DNA of 64,000 bases from Gaiellaceae bacterium (GCA_030446625.1 JAUJMY010000014.1:1-64000); one strand, 5' to 3'; shown: positions 33,870 through 43,361, counted from the stretch's first letter. Made by a program: numbers and translations. The notes: generated by a model not told the origin, from the sequence alone.

Positions 33870-34919
33870 GTGATCGACCTCCGCTCCGACACCGTCACGC
33901 AGCCGACGCCCGAGATGCGCGCGGCGATCGCGGTCGCCGTCGTGGGCGACGAGCAGAAGCGCGAGGACCCGACGGTGCTGGAGCTCGAGGAGCGCGGTGC
34001 GGGGCTGCTCGGGCAGGAGGAGGCCATCTTCCTCCCGACGGCGACGATGGCGAACCAGATCGCGCTGCGGATCCAGACCGAGCCCGGCGACGAGCTGCTC
34101 GCCGAGGAGAACTCGCACGTGCTGATCGCGGAGGTCGGCGGGCCCGCCTTCCATTCGGGGCTCGTCACGCGTGGGCTGCCCGCCCGCGCCGGCCGCTTCA
34201 CCGTCGACCAGGTGCGCGCCGCGGTGCGCGAGCGGACGAGCCCGCACTGGCCGCGCACGCGCATCGTCTCCGTCGAGAACACGCACAACAGCTCGGGGGG
34301 GCGCGTGTGGCCGCTCGACGAGATCCAGCGCCTCTCCGACGTCTGCCGCGTCCTCGACCTCGCGCTCCATCTCGACGGCGCGCGGCTGATGAACGCGGCC
34401 GTCGCGACGGGGGTGAGCCCGGCGGAGATCGGCCGCAACTTCGACACGGTCACGCTCTGCCTCTCGAAGGGCCTCGGCTGTCCGCTCGGCGCGCTGCTCG
34501 CGGGCTCGCACGAGCTGATGGCGAAGGCGCGGCGGAACAAGCACCTCTTCGGCGGCGCGATGCGCCAGGCCGGGATCGTCGCCGCGGCGGGCGTCTACGC
34601 GCTCGAGCACCACGTCGACCGGCTCGCCGACGACCACGCGCGGGCGCGACGGCTCGCCGAGGGGCTGCACGAGGCGGGACTTCCGGTCGACCTCGAGCAG
34701 GTGGAGACGAACTTCGTGCAGCTCGACCTCGCGCAGCTCGACCTCGATCGCGCCGAGGCCGTCCGCCGCCTCGCCGAGGAGGGCGTCGGGCTCTCCGCGA
34801 CGGTACACGCGCGCGTGCTGCGCGCCGTCACTCACCTTGGCATCACGGACGACGACATCGAGCGTGCCGTCGAGGCGATCCCGCGGGCGCTCGGCGTCCG
34901 CGCCGGCGTTGCCGCCTAG
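33870..34919 (+). CDS. ltaE: Low-specificity L-threonine aldolase
   Basis: 349 residues, PLP-dependent, cleaving L-threonine or L-allo-threonine to glycine and acetaldehyde. The family start MIDLRSDTVTQPTPEMRAA, the HTHNSSGG-like ENTHNSSGG motif, LHLDGARL and the PLP lysine K200 in LSKGLGCPLG are all clear. The expected 'GDDVYGED' loop reads GDEQKREDP. Start GTG 33870. Glycine formed here could feed the gcv system. It appears monocistronic. Confidence 0.93.
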   Translation: MIDLRSDTVTQPTPEMRAAIAVAVVGDEQKREDPTVLELEERGAGLLGQEEAIFLPTATMANQIALRIQTEPGDELLAEENSHVLIAEVGGPAFHSGLVTRGLPARAGRFTVDQVRAAVRERTSPHWPRTRIVSVENTHNSSGGRVWPLDEIQRLSDVCRVLDLALHLDGARLMNAAVATGVSPAEIGRNFDTVTLCLSKGLGCPLGALLAGSHELMAKARRNKHLFGGAMRQAGIVAAAGVYALEHHVDRLADDHARARRLAEGLHEAGLPVDLEQVETNFVQLDLAQLDLDRAEAVRRLAEEGVGLSATVHARVLRAVTHLGITDDDIERAVEAIPRALGVRAGVAA

Positions 34920-35040
34920 CAAGTGCCGCTTCTAGCAATGCACGTCGGCTTCTGGACCGTGATCACGCGGCGCCAAAGCCCGCCCTCGCCCTTGCGAAGG
35001 CCCCCAGCCTTCGCTGCGGCCGCGTACGGTCTCTCGCTTG

Positions 35041-36390
35041 GTGCACCCGACCCAGAAGCTCGACAGCATCACTAGAAGCGGCACGGACGAGTTCAGCCGG
35101 ATCCTCCGCCGCGCGCAGGCCGAGCGCCGGCTGCCGAGCGTCACCGCCTCCGTCTTCCGCGGCGACGACGTCGTGTGGTCCGGCACGGTCGGGCTCGCCG
35201 ACGTGGACGGCGCCGTCGAGGCGACGCCCGAGACGCAGTACCGGATCGGCTCGATCACGAAGACGTTCACCGCCGTCGCGATCATGCAGCTGCGCGACGC
35301 GGGCAAGCTCGCGCTCGACGACTCGCTCGGCGTGCACGTTCCGGAGAGCGCGCACCCGCAGCCGACGCTGCGCGGGCTCCTCACGCACCTCTCCGGACTT
35401 CAGCGGGAGCCGCCAGGGGAGATCTGGGAGACGCTCCGCGCGCCGACGCGCGAGGAGCTGCTCGAGCAGCTCGGCGAGGCGGAGCAGGTCCTGCCCGCCG
35501 GGTCGCACTGGCACTACTCGAATCTCGCGTTCGCGCTGCTCGGGGAGGTCGTGGAGCGCGTTTCGGGAAGTCCGTACCGCGAGTACATGGACGAGCGGCT
35601 GCTCGGCCCGGTCGGGCTGACGCGGACGACCTGGGCGCCGACGGAGCCGCGCGCGCGCGGGTACTTCGTCGAGCCCTACAGCGACACGGTCCGCCGCGAG
35701 CCCGACCTCGAGACGTGGGGCGTGGGCGCGGCCGGGCAGCTCTGGAGCACGACTCCCGACCTCTGCCGCTGGGGCCGCTTCCTCAGCGACCCCGATCCGG
35801 CCGTCCTGCGGCCGGAGACGGCGACGGAGATGCACGAGTTCCAGGTGATGGCCGATCCCGAGACGTGGCAGCTCGGCTGGGGACTCGGGATCGAGCTCTT
35901 CCGCCGCGGTGACCGCGTCTTCGGCGGCCATACGGGAGCGATGCCGGGGTTCATCGCCTCGCTCAGCTACTCGCGCCGCGAGCGCATCGGCTCCGCCGTG
36001 CTGACGAACAACGGCTCGCCGCCGCCCGGCGATCCGACCGGGCTGCTGCTGACCGAGAAGGCCGTCGAGCTCCTGCTGCCGGAGACGGAGCCGTGGCGCG
36101 CGGGCCCGCCGGCTCCGGAGGAGATCGCGCCGCTCCTCGGCCGCTGGTGGTCCGAGGGTCACGAGTTCGTCTTCCGCTACCGTAACGGGAGACTCGAGGC
36201 CGTGTTCGCGGGCGCGCCGCCGTCGACGCCGCCCGCAGGGTTCGCGCCCGACGGCGCCGACAGGTTCCGGACGGTTTCCGGACGCGAGCGGGGCGAGCTG
36301 CTGCGCGTCGTCCGCGACGAGCGCGGCGACGTTGTGAAGCTCTACTGGGCGACCTACCCGTTCACGCGCGAGCCGACGACGTTCGGCTGA
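35041..36390 (+). CDS. Serine hydrolase of the beta-lactamase (class C/PBP) family
   Basis: 449 residues. The nucleophile and base are Ser71 and Lys74 in the SITK motif. A Tyr-Ser-Asn motif (HWHYSNLAFALLGE) and GGHTGAMPGF complete the class C/penicillin-binding protein active site. A C-terminal domain of about 100 residues follows the hydrolase. There is no signal peptide, so a cytoplasmic esterase or peptidase is as likely as a cell-wall enzyme; an antibiotic-resistance role should not be assumed. TACGGT at 35025-35030 lies close to the start. TTG 35038 is an alternative start. Confidence 0.85.
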   Translation: MHPTQKLDSITRSGTDEFSRILRRAQAERRLPSVTASVFRGDDVVWSGTVGLADVDGAVEATPETQYRIGSITKTFTAVAIMQLRDAGKLALDDSLGVHVPESAHPQPTLRGLLTHLSGLQREPPGEIWETLRAPTREELLEQLGEAEQVLPAGSHWHYSNLAFALLGEVVERVSGSPYREYMDERLLGPVGLTRTTWAPTEPRARGYFVEPYSDTVRREPDLETWGVGAAGQLWSTTPDLCRWGRFLSDPDPAVLRPETATEMHEFQVMADPETWQLGWGLGIELFRRGDRVFGGHTGAMPGFIASLSYSRRERIGSAVLTNNGSPPPGDPTGLLLTEKAVELLLPETEPWRAGPPAPEEIAPLLGRWWSEGHEFVFRYRNGRLEAVFAGAPPSTPPAGFAPDGADRFRTVSGRERGELLRVVRDERGDVVKLYWATYPFTREPTTFG

Positions 36391-36395
36391 CAGGC

Positions 36396-36949
36396 GTGCG
36401 CGCGCCCGCGCCTCCATACGTCGGCGAAGGACCGCACGCGCTGTGGCACGTCAGCGAGGAGGAGGGGATAATGCGCTTCGACCCGCACCGGAGCGCGACG
36501 GCGGACGAGGACGAGGCGCTCGTCTGGCGGTCGACACGCGGCACCTGCCGATGTTCTGGTTCCCGCGCGAGTGCCCGCGCGCGACCTTCTGGCCCGGCGA
36601 GAGCACGACCGACGAGGACGTCGAGCGCTTCCTCGAAGGCGTTCGCCGACGCGTGCACGCGATCGAGGGGGAGTGGCTCTCGCGGTTCCGCCGCGCACGG
36701 GTGCTCGCGTACCGGATGCCGGAGGCGACGTTCGGGCCGCACGAGAGCGTCGGCGGCTACTGGGTGAGCCGCGAGAGCGTCGCGCCCCTCGAGCTCGTGG
36801 AGCTCGGCGACCTGCTCGCGCTGCACGCGGAGGCGGAGATCGAGCTGCGGATCGTGCCGAACCTGTGGCCGCTCTGGAACCGGGTGATCGCGTCGACGCT
36901 CGAGTTCGGCGGGATCCGCCTTCACAACGCACGGCCGGCACCCGAGTAG
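36396..36949 (+). pseudogene. DUF6886-like protein, frameshifted as assembled
   Basis: From GTG 36396 the frame gives GPHALWHVSEEEGIMRFDPH and ADEDEALVW. It breaks at about 36528, where TGGCGGTC would need to be TGGGCGGTC, and resumes as AVDTRHLPMFWFPRECP, TFWPGE and IASTLEFGGIRLHNARP to the stop at 36949. The HVSE ... RHLP ... PRDCPR-like pattern recalls a conserved family I know as DUF6886, of unknown function. The family name is from memory. One missing G in a G-run is again the simplest explanation. Confidence 0.7.
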
Positions 36950-36958
36950 CGCGCGCGG

Positions 36959-37537
36959 CTACTCCGCGGGACGCCGCTCGGCCGCGCCCGCGAAGTCGTC
37001 GACGTCCGCGGGGAGCAGCGAGTACAGCACCATGTCCCAGCGGTCGCCGGTCGCGGTGCGCTCGCGGGCGCGCGCTATGCCCTCCTCCACGAAGCCAGCT
37101 CGCTCGAGAACCCGCCGCGACGCGACGTTGTCCGGCTGGACGTACGCCTCGATCCGCTCGATCGCGAGCTCCGAGAACGCGAATCTGCAGGCGAGCCGCA
37201 CCGCGCGCACCGCGTAGCTCTTCCGCCGGTGCTGGGGGAAGACCCAGTACGAGAGCTCCGCCATCTGTTTTTCGCGCAGCCGAACCTGGCAGCCGCCGAC
37301 GAGCGTGCGCGTCGACGCGTCTCGTATCGCGAACGTGCGGGTCGGGCCGCCGGATCTCCAGTCGTGCTCCCAGCGGAGGATCGCGGCTCGCGCGGTCTCT
37401 TCGTTCGAGCGGGCTGGGAACCAGCCGAACCGGCGGGCGTGCTCGTCGTCCTCGCCCGCTACGTGCGCGGACACGTCGTCGAGCGTGAGGCGGTCGAGGA
37501 GGACCGCCTCATCTGAGAAGCGTCGTGCCTCCTGCAT
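36959..37537 (-). CDS. GNAT-family N-acetyltransferase, RimJ/RimL type
   Basis: 192 residues. The GNAT fold is seen in TRTLVGGCQVRL, the AELSYWVFPQHRRKSYAVRA acetyl-CoA pyrophosphate loop (Q/R-x-x-G/S/A variant) and RIEAYVQPDNVASRRVLERA, typical of RimJ/RimL-like acetyltransferases. The acceptor is unknown. The gene lies 31 bp downstream of the FtsX-like permease on the same strand and may be read from that operon. Its ATG at 37537 has no obvious own promoter. Confidence 0.85.
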   Translation of the reverse strand: MQEARRFSDEAVLLDRLTLDDVSAHVAGEDDEHARRFGWFPARSNEETARAAILRWEHDWRSGGPTRTFAIRDASTRTLVGGCQVRLREKQMAELSYWVFPQHRRKSYAVRAVRLACRFAFSELAIERIEAYVQPDNVASRRVLERAGFVEEGIARARERTATGDRWDMVLYSLLPADVDDFAGAAERRPAE

Positions 37538-37568
37538 TTCGTCCGCCGCCGGCGGTGGGTCCTCGGCG

Positions 37569-40127
37569 CTACTCGTACTGGAGCGCGTCGAGAACGTTCA
37601 GGCGGGCTGCTCGCCGCGCCGGCAGGATCGCCGCCACGATCCCGGCCGCGATCGCGGCGAGCGTGAACAGGACTACCGAGAAGACCGGGAACGCGAACTC
37701 GATGAAGTCGACGCGCGCGATCAGGAGCGCGCCGAAGAGAACGCCGAGCGCGATCCCGAGCGCGGCGCCGATGAGCGCGGTGACGACGCTCTCGTGCCGG
37801 ATCATTCGCCGGACCTGCCGTCGCGTCATGCCGACGGCGCGCAGCATCCCGAGCTCGCGCGTGCGCTCGAAGACCGTCAGCACGAGCGTGTTGACGATTC
37901 CGAAGAGGCTGACGACGACCGAGAGAGCGAGCAGCACGTAGAGGATGTTCAGGATCTGCCCCAGGGCCTCGGCTTGCGCGTCGATGAAGTCTTGCCTCGT
38001 CTGCACCTTCGCGTTCGGGAACGGCTTCAGCGCCGCCTCGAGGGCGCGCGTGTTCTCCTCCGAGACGCCGCCGCGCGTGTTCAGGAACGTCATCTGGTTC
38101 TTCGGCTGCGGGTACGACGCGTCGAAGAGCGTGCTCGACATCGTGATCGCGCCGAACGGCGAGCCCCCCGGCGGCGGGTCGAAGACGCCTTCGACCTTCA
38201 GCTGAAGGCGGCGACCCGTCGGCGTCAGCAGCTTCAGCGGCGACCCGATCGACAGCCGGCGCTTCGTCGCGTAGTCCTCGTCCAGGAAGACGCCGTCGCG
38301 CCCGAGCTGTGCCGGAACGGCTGCCGATCCCTCCGCCCACTCGACGTCGATGAGCTGCGCGATGTCCGGATCCACGGCGGTGATCCACTCGGTCTTGCCC
38401 GCGACGCGCGCCTCACCCGAGCGGACTCCGGCCGCGGCTTCCACGCCCGGGCTCTTCGCGGCGGCCTCGCCGACCGCGACGGGCAGCGAGCCGAAGTTGT
38501 TCTGCGCCGTCAGCGCGTAGTCCGCGACGAACAGCGCCTCGACCGAGTCCGTGAACGTCGACCGGATGCCCTGGCCGAGCACGGCCACGAGCGTGACGAG
38601 CGCGAGGCCGATCATCAGTGCGGCCGCCGTCGAGGCGGTGCGCGCGGGATTCCGCCGCGCGTTGTCGCGCGCCAGCCGTCCGGCGACACCGCCGAACCGG
38701 CTCGACGGCCACCCCAGCGTGCCCGCGAGCGGCCGCACGAGCTTCGCTGCGAAGAGTGCGACGCCGAAGAAGACGAGCAGCGCGCCGCCGCCCATCGCGA
38801 GCAGCACCAGCTCCGTCCCGAGCCCGTCGCGGAACAGCCCGAACAGGAGCGCCGCGAGGCCGCCGCCCGCGAGCAGGAGCGCGCCGACGGGCCGAAGCCG
38901 CGCGAGCCGCCCGGGCGGGAGCGTCGCGCCCTCGCGCACCGCCGAGATCGGCGCCACGCGCGTCGCCCTGAGCGCCGGCCGCAGGCTGGCGAGGACCGTG
39001 ACGCCGATGCCGACGAGCAGCGACACGACGATCGTCCGCGTCGCGAAGACGAGGCCGGTGTTCGGAAGATCGATTCCGAAGTGGACGAAGACGGCGTTCA
39101 AGCCCTTCGCGAGCGCGAGCCCGAGGAAGAGACCGACGAGCGATGCCAGGACGCCGATCACGAGCGCCTCGAGCACGACCGACCAGAGGATCTGCCGCCG
39201 CGAGCCGCCGAGCGTCCTGATCGTCGCGAACTCGCGCGTCCGCTGCGCAATCGTGATCGACAGCGTGTTCGCGATCACGAAGCTGCCGACGAAGAGGGCG
39301 ATGCCGCCGAACGCGAGCAGGAACTTCTGGAGGAAGCCGATGAACTCGCTCGTCCCCTGCGCCTCGGTTCGAGCCTGCGAGCTGCCGGTACGCACCTGCG
39401 CCGTCGGGGGCAAGACCTTCCTGACGTCGGCCACGAGCTCCGCCGGCGAGACGTCCTCGCGCGCCGCGATCCGGATCTGGTCCAGCTGTCCCTCCTTGCC
39501 GAACAGCTTCTGCGCGGTCGGGAGGTCGAACGCCGCGAGCGTCGCGCCGCCGATCGAGGAGACGGCGCCGAAGCGGACGATGCCGCTGATCCGCATCCGT
39601 TCCACGGGCCCGGCGGCGAAGACGCCGATCGTGTCGCCGACGGCGTAGTCCTGCTCGTCCGCCGTCGCCTCGTCGATCGCGACCTCGCCCGCACGCGGCC
39701 ACCCGCCGCTCGTGAGCGTCAGCGCGTTGAAGCGCGGCTGCGTCGGGTCGACGCTGAAGCCGAGGTTCGGCGCGCCGCCGCTCGTGATCACTTCGCCGTC
39801 GCGCCCGAGCAGCTGTGTCTCGTCCGCCACGCCGCCGATCGCGGCGTCCACGGTGGGGCGGGTGCGGACGCGCGCGAGAAGCGTCTCCGGGAACGACACG
39901 GCGCCGATCTCCCCGTTCTGCTCGCCCGCGCTGAACGCCGTTCGCCCGGTGACGACCGCGCTCGTGCCGCGATACGACTCCGTGAAGATCGCGTCGAACG
40001 CCTTCTGGATCGTGTCCGTCAGCACATACGTCCCGCTGACCATCGCGACGCCGAGGACGATCGCGAGCGCGGTCAGCAGCGTCCGGAGCTTGCGCCCGGC
40101 GAGGCCCTTCAGCGCTACGCGGATCAC
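37569..40127 (-). CDS. ABC transporter permease with two FtsX domains (MacB/LolC-like)
   Basis: 852 residues. It begins [20 protein letters not shown] followed by a membrane helix, a long extracytoplasmic MacB-type domain (residues about 45-230), three helices with the first FtsX domain (about 255-400), a central helix pair (about 415-470), a second extracytoplasmic domain and a final FtsX domain (about 700-840, with RTRELGMLRAVGMTRRQVRR). Such permeases work with a LolD/MacB-type ATPase to move lipids, lipoproteins or peptides by mechanotransmission. The ATPase is encoded just upstream with a 4 nt overlap. The substrate is unknown. Confidence 0.92.
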   Translation of the reverse strand: MIRVALKGLAGRKLRTLLTALAIVLGVAMVSGTYVLTDTIQKAFDAIFTESYRGTSAVVTGRTAFSAGEQNGEIGAVSFPETLLARVRTRPTVDAAIGGVADETQLLGRDGEVITSGGAPNLGFSVDPTQPRFNALTLTSGGWPRAGEVAIDEATADEQDYAVGDTIGVFAAGPVERMRISGIVRFGAVSSIGGATLAAFDLPTAQKLFGKEGQLDQIRIAAREDVSPAELVADVRKVLPPTAQVRTGSSQARTEAQGTSEFIGFLQKFLLAFGGIALFVGSFVIANTLSITIAQRTREFATIRTLGGSRRQILWSVVLEALVIGVLASLVGLFLGLALAKGLNAVFVHFGIDLPNTGLVFATRTIVVSLLVGIGVTVLASLRPALRATRVAPISAVREGATLPPGRLARLRPVGALLLAGGGLAALLFGLFRDGLGTELVLLAMGGGALLVFFGVALFAAKLVRPLAGTLGWPSSRFGGVAGRLARDNARRNPARTASTAAALMIGLALVTLVAVLGQGIRSTFTDSVEALFVADYALTAQNNFGSLPVAVGEAAAKSPGVEAAAGVRSGEARVAGKTEWITAVDPDIAQLIDVEWAEGSAAVPAQLGRDGVFLDEDYATKRRLSIGSPLKLLTPTGRRLQLKVEGVFDPPPGGSPFGAITMSSTLFDASYPQPKNQMTFLNTRGGVSEENTRALEAALKPFPNAKVQTRQDFIDAQAEALGQILNILYVLLALSVVVSLFGIVNTLVLTVFERTRELGMLRAVGMTRRQVRRMIRHESVVTALIGAALGIALGVLFGALLIARVDFIEFAFPVFSVVLFTLAAIAAGIVAAILPARRAARLNVLDALQYE

Positions 40128-40894
40128 CGGTCGGAGAGCTCGTTCATCGCCGCGAGGATCTCGCTCGCGTCGGACCTGCCGATGTCGCGCACGATCAGGC
40201 CGTCGGCGAGGAAGAGGATCCGGTCGGCGATCGAGGCCGCGCGTGCGTCGTGCGTGACCATCACCGTCGTCTGGCCGTAGGTCTCGACCGCGTCGCGCAT
40301 CAGCTCGAGGATCTCGCCACTCGTCCGCGAGTCCAGGTTGCCGGTGGGCTCGTCCGCGAAGACGACCGTAGGGCGGCTGACGAGCGCGCGCGCGATCGCG
40401 ACGCGCTGTTGCTGCCCGCCCGAGAGCTCCGCCGGCCGGTGCGTGCGCCGGTCCGCGAGGCCGACGCGTTCGAGCAGGTCCTCGAAGAACGCGCCCTCCG
40501 CCTTTCGGCCCGCGAGCGAGAGCGGCAGCTCGATGTTCTCCTCCGCCGTCAGCATCGGGAGCAGGTTGAAGAACTGGAACACGAAGCCGATGTGCCGGCG
40601 GCGCAGCTTGGTCAGCTCGGTGTCGGAGAGGGTGCCGATGCTCGTGCCCGCGATCGTGACCTCGCCCGACGTCGGCTTGTCCAGCCCGGCCATGATGTGC
40701 ATCAGCGTCGACTTGCCCGAGCCGGAGGGGCCCATGACCGCGATCAGCTGCCCCGGATCCACCCCGAGCGAGACGCCGCGCAGCGCGTCGACCGCCGTGT
40801 CGCCCGCGCCGTAGCGGCGCGTGACGTCGCGCGCGTCGACGACGGGGTCGCCCGCGCCGGCGCGCTCTCGTTCGACCGTCACGACTTCAGTCAT
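40124..40894 (-). CDS. ABC transporter ATP-binding protein (MacB/LolD type)
   Basis: 256 residues. Walker [10 protein letters not shown], the Q-loop [16 protein letters not shown], the signature [16 protein letters not shown], Walker [15 protein letters not shown] and the H-loop VTHDARAAS are all intact. It energises the FtsX-type permease encoded immediately after it (start overlaps this stop). ATG 40894 has TACGGT 6 nt upstream, suggesting a leaderless two-gene message. Confidence 0.94.
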   Translation of the reverse strand: MTEVVTVERERAGAGDPVVDARDVTRRYGAGDTAVDALRGVSLGVDPGQLIAVMGPSGSGKSTLMHIMAGLDKPTSGEVTIAGTSIGTLSDTELTKLRRRHIGFVFQFFNLLPMLTAEENIELPLSLAGRKAEGAFFEDLLERVGLADRRTHRPAELSGGQQQRVAIARALVSRPTVVFADEPTGNLDSRTSGEILELMRDAVETYGQTTVMVTHDARAASIADRILFLADGLIVRDIGRSDASEILAAMNELSDR

Positions 40895-40900
40895 GAGACG

Positions 40901-40906
40901 ACCGTA
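40901..40906 (-). promoter_or_regulatory. -10-like box TACGGT before the ABC transporter operon
   Basis: On the minus strand TACGGT lies 6 nt before ATG 40894, with no ribosome-binding site between. Same layout as other leaderless candidates here. Confidence 0.45.
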
Positions 40907-40953
40907 CGGTGCCACGGCCCGACGGGCAATACGGTTTTCCGCACTCTTCTCGC

Positions 40954-41992
40954 TCAGCGGTCGCCGGCCACGAAGAACGCAACGGCTGCGGCGGCGTACA
41001 TCGCGATCAGGACGACGCCGCGCCAGCGGCTCGACTCGCCGCGCGCGAGCAGGAGCGTCGTCCCGACCACCGCCCCGGCGAGCACGACGAGCTCGACGGG
41101 CCGGAACGACAGGGCGAGCGGCTCGATCAGCCACGCCAGGAGCGCGACGGTGGGGACGAGGAAGACCGCGACCTGCGCGCTCGAAGCCAGCGCGATCTCC
41201 GCGGCGAGCTTGATCTTCCCGCGCGCGGCGACGACGACCGCGCCGCCGTGCTCCGCGGCATTGCCCACGATGGCGATGATCACCGCCGCGACGAAGAACT
41301 CGCTCAGCCCCGACTGCGCCGCGAACGTGTTCACGGAGCCGACGAGGATCTCCGCGATCACGGCTGTCACCGTCGTGGCGAGCCCGAGCACGAGCAGCGC
41401 GGTGCGGAGCGTCCACGCGCGCATCTCCTCCGGCTCGTCCGAGACGTGCAGTTGCCGGTGCCTCCGCAGCGAGAGATACGTCACTGCGAGGTACACGACG
41501 AGCAGGATCCCGGCAGGCGCGATCGAGAGCTTGGCGATCTCGCGCCGCTCGGGATCGCCCTCGAACGCCGGGATCGCCGGGATCAGGAAGAGCAGCACGG
41601 CGAGGGCGACGAGCGCAAGCGAGACGAACGTCGACTGGCGGTCGAGTGCCCCGCGGCCGCCGAAGAGGAGCGAGAAGCCGAGCACGAGCAGGAGGTTTCC
41701 GACCACGCTCCCGGTGAGCGAGCCGCGCACGACCTCGAACTCGAGCGCGCGCACGGCCAGGAGCGCGATGATCAGCTCGGGCGCGTTCCCGAACGTCGCG
41801 TTGAGGAAGCCGCCGATGCCAGGCCCCGTGGTGCGCGGCGTGCTCGGTCGCCTCGCCGATCAGCCAGGCGAGCGGGATCAGCGCCGCCGCGGCAAGCACG
41901 AACTCGGCCGTCTCACCGACGTGGAAGCCGTAGTGGACGAGCATCGTGAGCGGCGCGAGCGCGAGCGAGCTCCAGAGGATCCTCCGCGCCAC
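40954..41992 (-). pseudogene. Ca2+/H+ antiporter-like protein (CaCA family), frameshifted as assembled
   Basis: From GTG 41992 the frame encodes two helices and LIPLAWLIGEATEHAA. It breaks near 41832 and resumes in another frame as TGPGIGGFLNATFGNAPELI, the first conserved alpha-repeat of the CaxA/ChaA exchangers, then SLTGSVVGNLLLVLGFSLL. The second repeat reads IAIVGNAAEHGGAVVVAA and membrane helices continue to the end. Both repeats carry the catalytic Glu, so the protein would work if the frame is restored. Cation/proton exchange for calcium detoxification is the likely role. Start and HAD gene start are 21 bp apart. Confidence 0.82.
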
Positions 41993-41997
41993 GCGAC

Positions 41998-42004
41998 TAC
42001 CCTA
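41998..42004. promoter_or_regulatory. Overlapping divergent -10 boxes for antiporter and HAD genes
   Basis: TACCCTA contains TACCCT on the plus strand (10 nt before ATG 42014) and TAGGGT on the minus strand (6 nt before GTG 41992). The two promoters would share five bases and cannot be occupied together. Confidence 0.45.
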
Positions 42005-42013
42005 CCGAGCGCG

Positions 42014-42739
42014 ATGGTGGACGCAGTCCTCTTCGACTGGGGCGACACGCTCATGCAGTTCGTCTACGACAGCGAGCTGATCGACGCCGGGCATCGGGCG
42101 GGGCTCGAGGCGATCGGCCGCGACGGGCTGCCCGACTCGCACGCCGTCGCCGCGCACTTCCGCGAGCGCTACGAGCCGCTCTTCTGGGCGCCCGGCACGA
42201 TCGACGAGCTCGAGTACCCGGGTCTCGTACGGCAGCTCCTCGGCGACTTCGGCGTCGAGATCGACGACGACGAACTCGCGCGGTTCCTCGAGGCCGAGCA
42301 CGCGGCGTGGGACCCGGCCCGGCGGCTCGCCGCACACTCGCATGCCCTCCTCGAGTCGCTGCGCGCGCGCGGGCTGAAGCTCGGGCTCGTCTCGAACGCG
42401 TTCGACCCGGGCTGGCTGCTGCGGCGCGATCTCGAGCAGATGGGCCTCGCCGAGCGGCTCGACGTTGCCGTCTTCTCCTCCGAGGTAGGGAAGCGGAAGC
42501 CGCATCCGCTGATCTTCGAACGCGTGCTCGAGGAGCTCGAAGTCGAGGCCGAGCGGACGGTGTTCGTCGGAGACCGCCGCTACGAGGACGTGCGCGGCGC
42601 AGCCGAGCTGGGGATGACGACGGTGCTCGCGCTCTGGTTCCGCGCGGACGAGCATCCCGAGGGCGGCGAGCCCGACTTCGAGGCCTTCACGCAGATGGAC
42701 GTCCTCAACGTCGTCCGCCGCCTGAACGGCGAGACCTAG
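42014..42739 (+). CDS. HAD-superfamily hydrolase
   Basis: 241 residues. HAD motif I is FDWGDTL (nucleophile Asp8, with Trp-Gly in place of the usual DGTL spacing: DWGDT), motif II LVSN, motif III Lys in VGKRKPHPLIF and motif IV GDRRYEDVRGA. A helical cap lies between motifs I and II. The layout is that of small-molecule phosphatases such as the 2-haloacid dehalogenase/phosphoglycolate phosphatase branch. The substrate is unknown. Confidence 0.9.
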   Translation: MVDAVLFDWGDTLMQFVYDSELIDAGHRAGLEAIGRDGLPDSHAVAAHFRERYEPLFWAPGTIDELEYPGLVRQLLGDFGVEIDDDELARFLEAEHAAWDPARRLAAHSHALLESLRARGLKLGLVSNAFDPGWLLRRDLEQMGLAERLDVAVFSSEVGKRKPHPLIFERVLEELEVEAERTVFVGDRRYEDVRGAAELGMTTVLALWFRADEHPEGGEPDFEAFTQMDVLNVVRRLNGET

Positions 42740-42774
42740 CCGCGACTACTCGGAAACCGCCGCAAAGTCAAGTC

Positions 42775-42804
42775 TTGCGGCGCGCGGAAGCGTTCGCTCA
42801 AAAT
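42775..42804 (+). promoter_or_regulatory. Promoter of the cysteine-rich protein gene
   Basis: TTGCGG (42775-42780), 18 bp, CAAAAT (42799-42804), which ends 6 nt before ATG 42811. Both boxes are visible here, supporting a leaderless start. Confidence 0.45.
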
Positions 42805-42810
42805 CCTTCT

Positions 42811-43233
42811 ATGGAACCCTCGCGCGCAGCGGCGAAGTCGCCCGTCGAGCTCCCGCTGCGGCCGCAGGACGAGATCGAGTGCCGGCGCTGCGACGTGCAC
42901 TGCGACAAGGTCGTCTACCCATCGGCGTGCGTCGCGCGCGCGTGCCCGTTCCTCTACGCGTACGAGGACCACGGGCACACGTACATCGGTTGCATGCAGA
43001 AGGTGTACGCGGTCGAGATCGACCTCGACCTGCTCCGCGCGGCGGAGGCGAAGCGGGAGGGCTTCGGCGCGATCCGCGCGAGCCGCCGCCCCCTGCCGAT
43101 GTGCCGGACGGAGGTCGAGAGCTGCTACGAGGCACGCAGCGGCGAGCTCGGGTGCGTGAATCCCGAGTTCCACGAGCTCCCCGCCGGTCGCCCGACGTTC
43201 CGCGTGATCGCGCAGCTCGACGCCTCTTCCTGA
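42811..43233 (+). CDS. Cysteine-rich conserved protein, possible metal or Fe-S binder
   Basis: 140 residues with ten cysteines: ECRRCDVHCD near residue 25, SACVARACPF, YIGCMQKVY, MCRTEVESCYE and LGCVNPEFHELP. The clustered CxxCxxxC and later pairs look like ligands for zinc or an iron-sulfur cluster. There is no signal peptide or membrane helix. I do not recognise the family. It has its own promoter and lies between a HAD hydrolase and endonuclease IV (opposite strand), which gives no clear functional hint. Confidence 0.75.
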   Translation: MEPSRAAAKSPVELPLRPQDEIECRRCDVHCDKVVYPSACVARACPFLYAYEDHGHTYIGCMQKVYAVEIDLDLLRAAEAKREGFGAIRASRRPLPMCRTEVESCYEARSGELGCVNPEFHELPAGRPTFRVIAQLDASS

Positions 43234-43261
43234 GGCGGCCGCGCCGCCGCCGAAGCGCACC

Positions 43262-43281
43262 CCCCGCCCTTAAGGGTGGGG
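43262..43281. terminator. Possible bidirectional terminator between convergent genes
   Basis: CCCCGCCCTTAAGGGTGGGG is a 20-base near-perfect palindrome (one G.U pair, TTAA centre) between the cysteine-rich gene (+) and endonuclease IV gene (-). It lacks a T-run. The rest of the gap 43234-43361 is GC-rich with no gene visible. Confidence 0.4.
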
Positions 43282-43361
43282 CCACCCGCGATCCCCGCTG
43301 GAGACGGTAGCGGGCGGGGGCGTACGTGTCCGTGACGCGCGGGTGCCGAAAGTGCGCCGGT

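Noticed and set aside
35041-36390. Antibiotic-resistance beta-lactamase
   Set aside because: The SxxK/YxN fold is shared with many esterases and peptidases, there is no signal peptide, and no resistance context exists.
37305-40280. A very long open frame (about 990 codons) opposite the FtsX-type permease
   Set aside because: It is Arg/Glu-rich low-complexity sequence caused by high G+C on the strand opposite a clear permease gene; it has no domain and no promoter.
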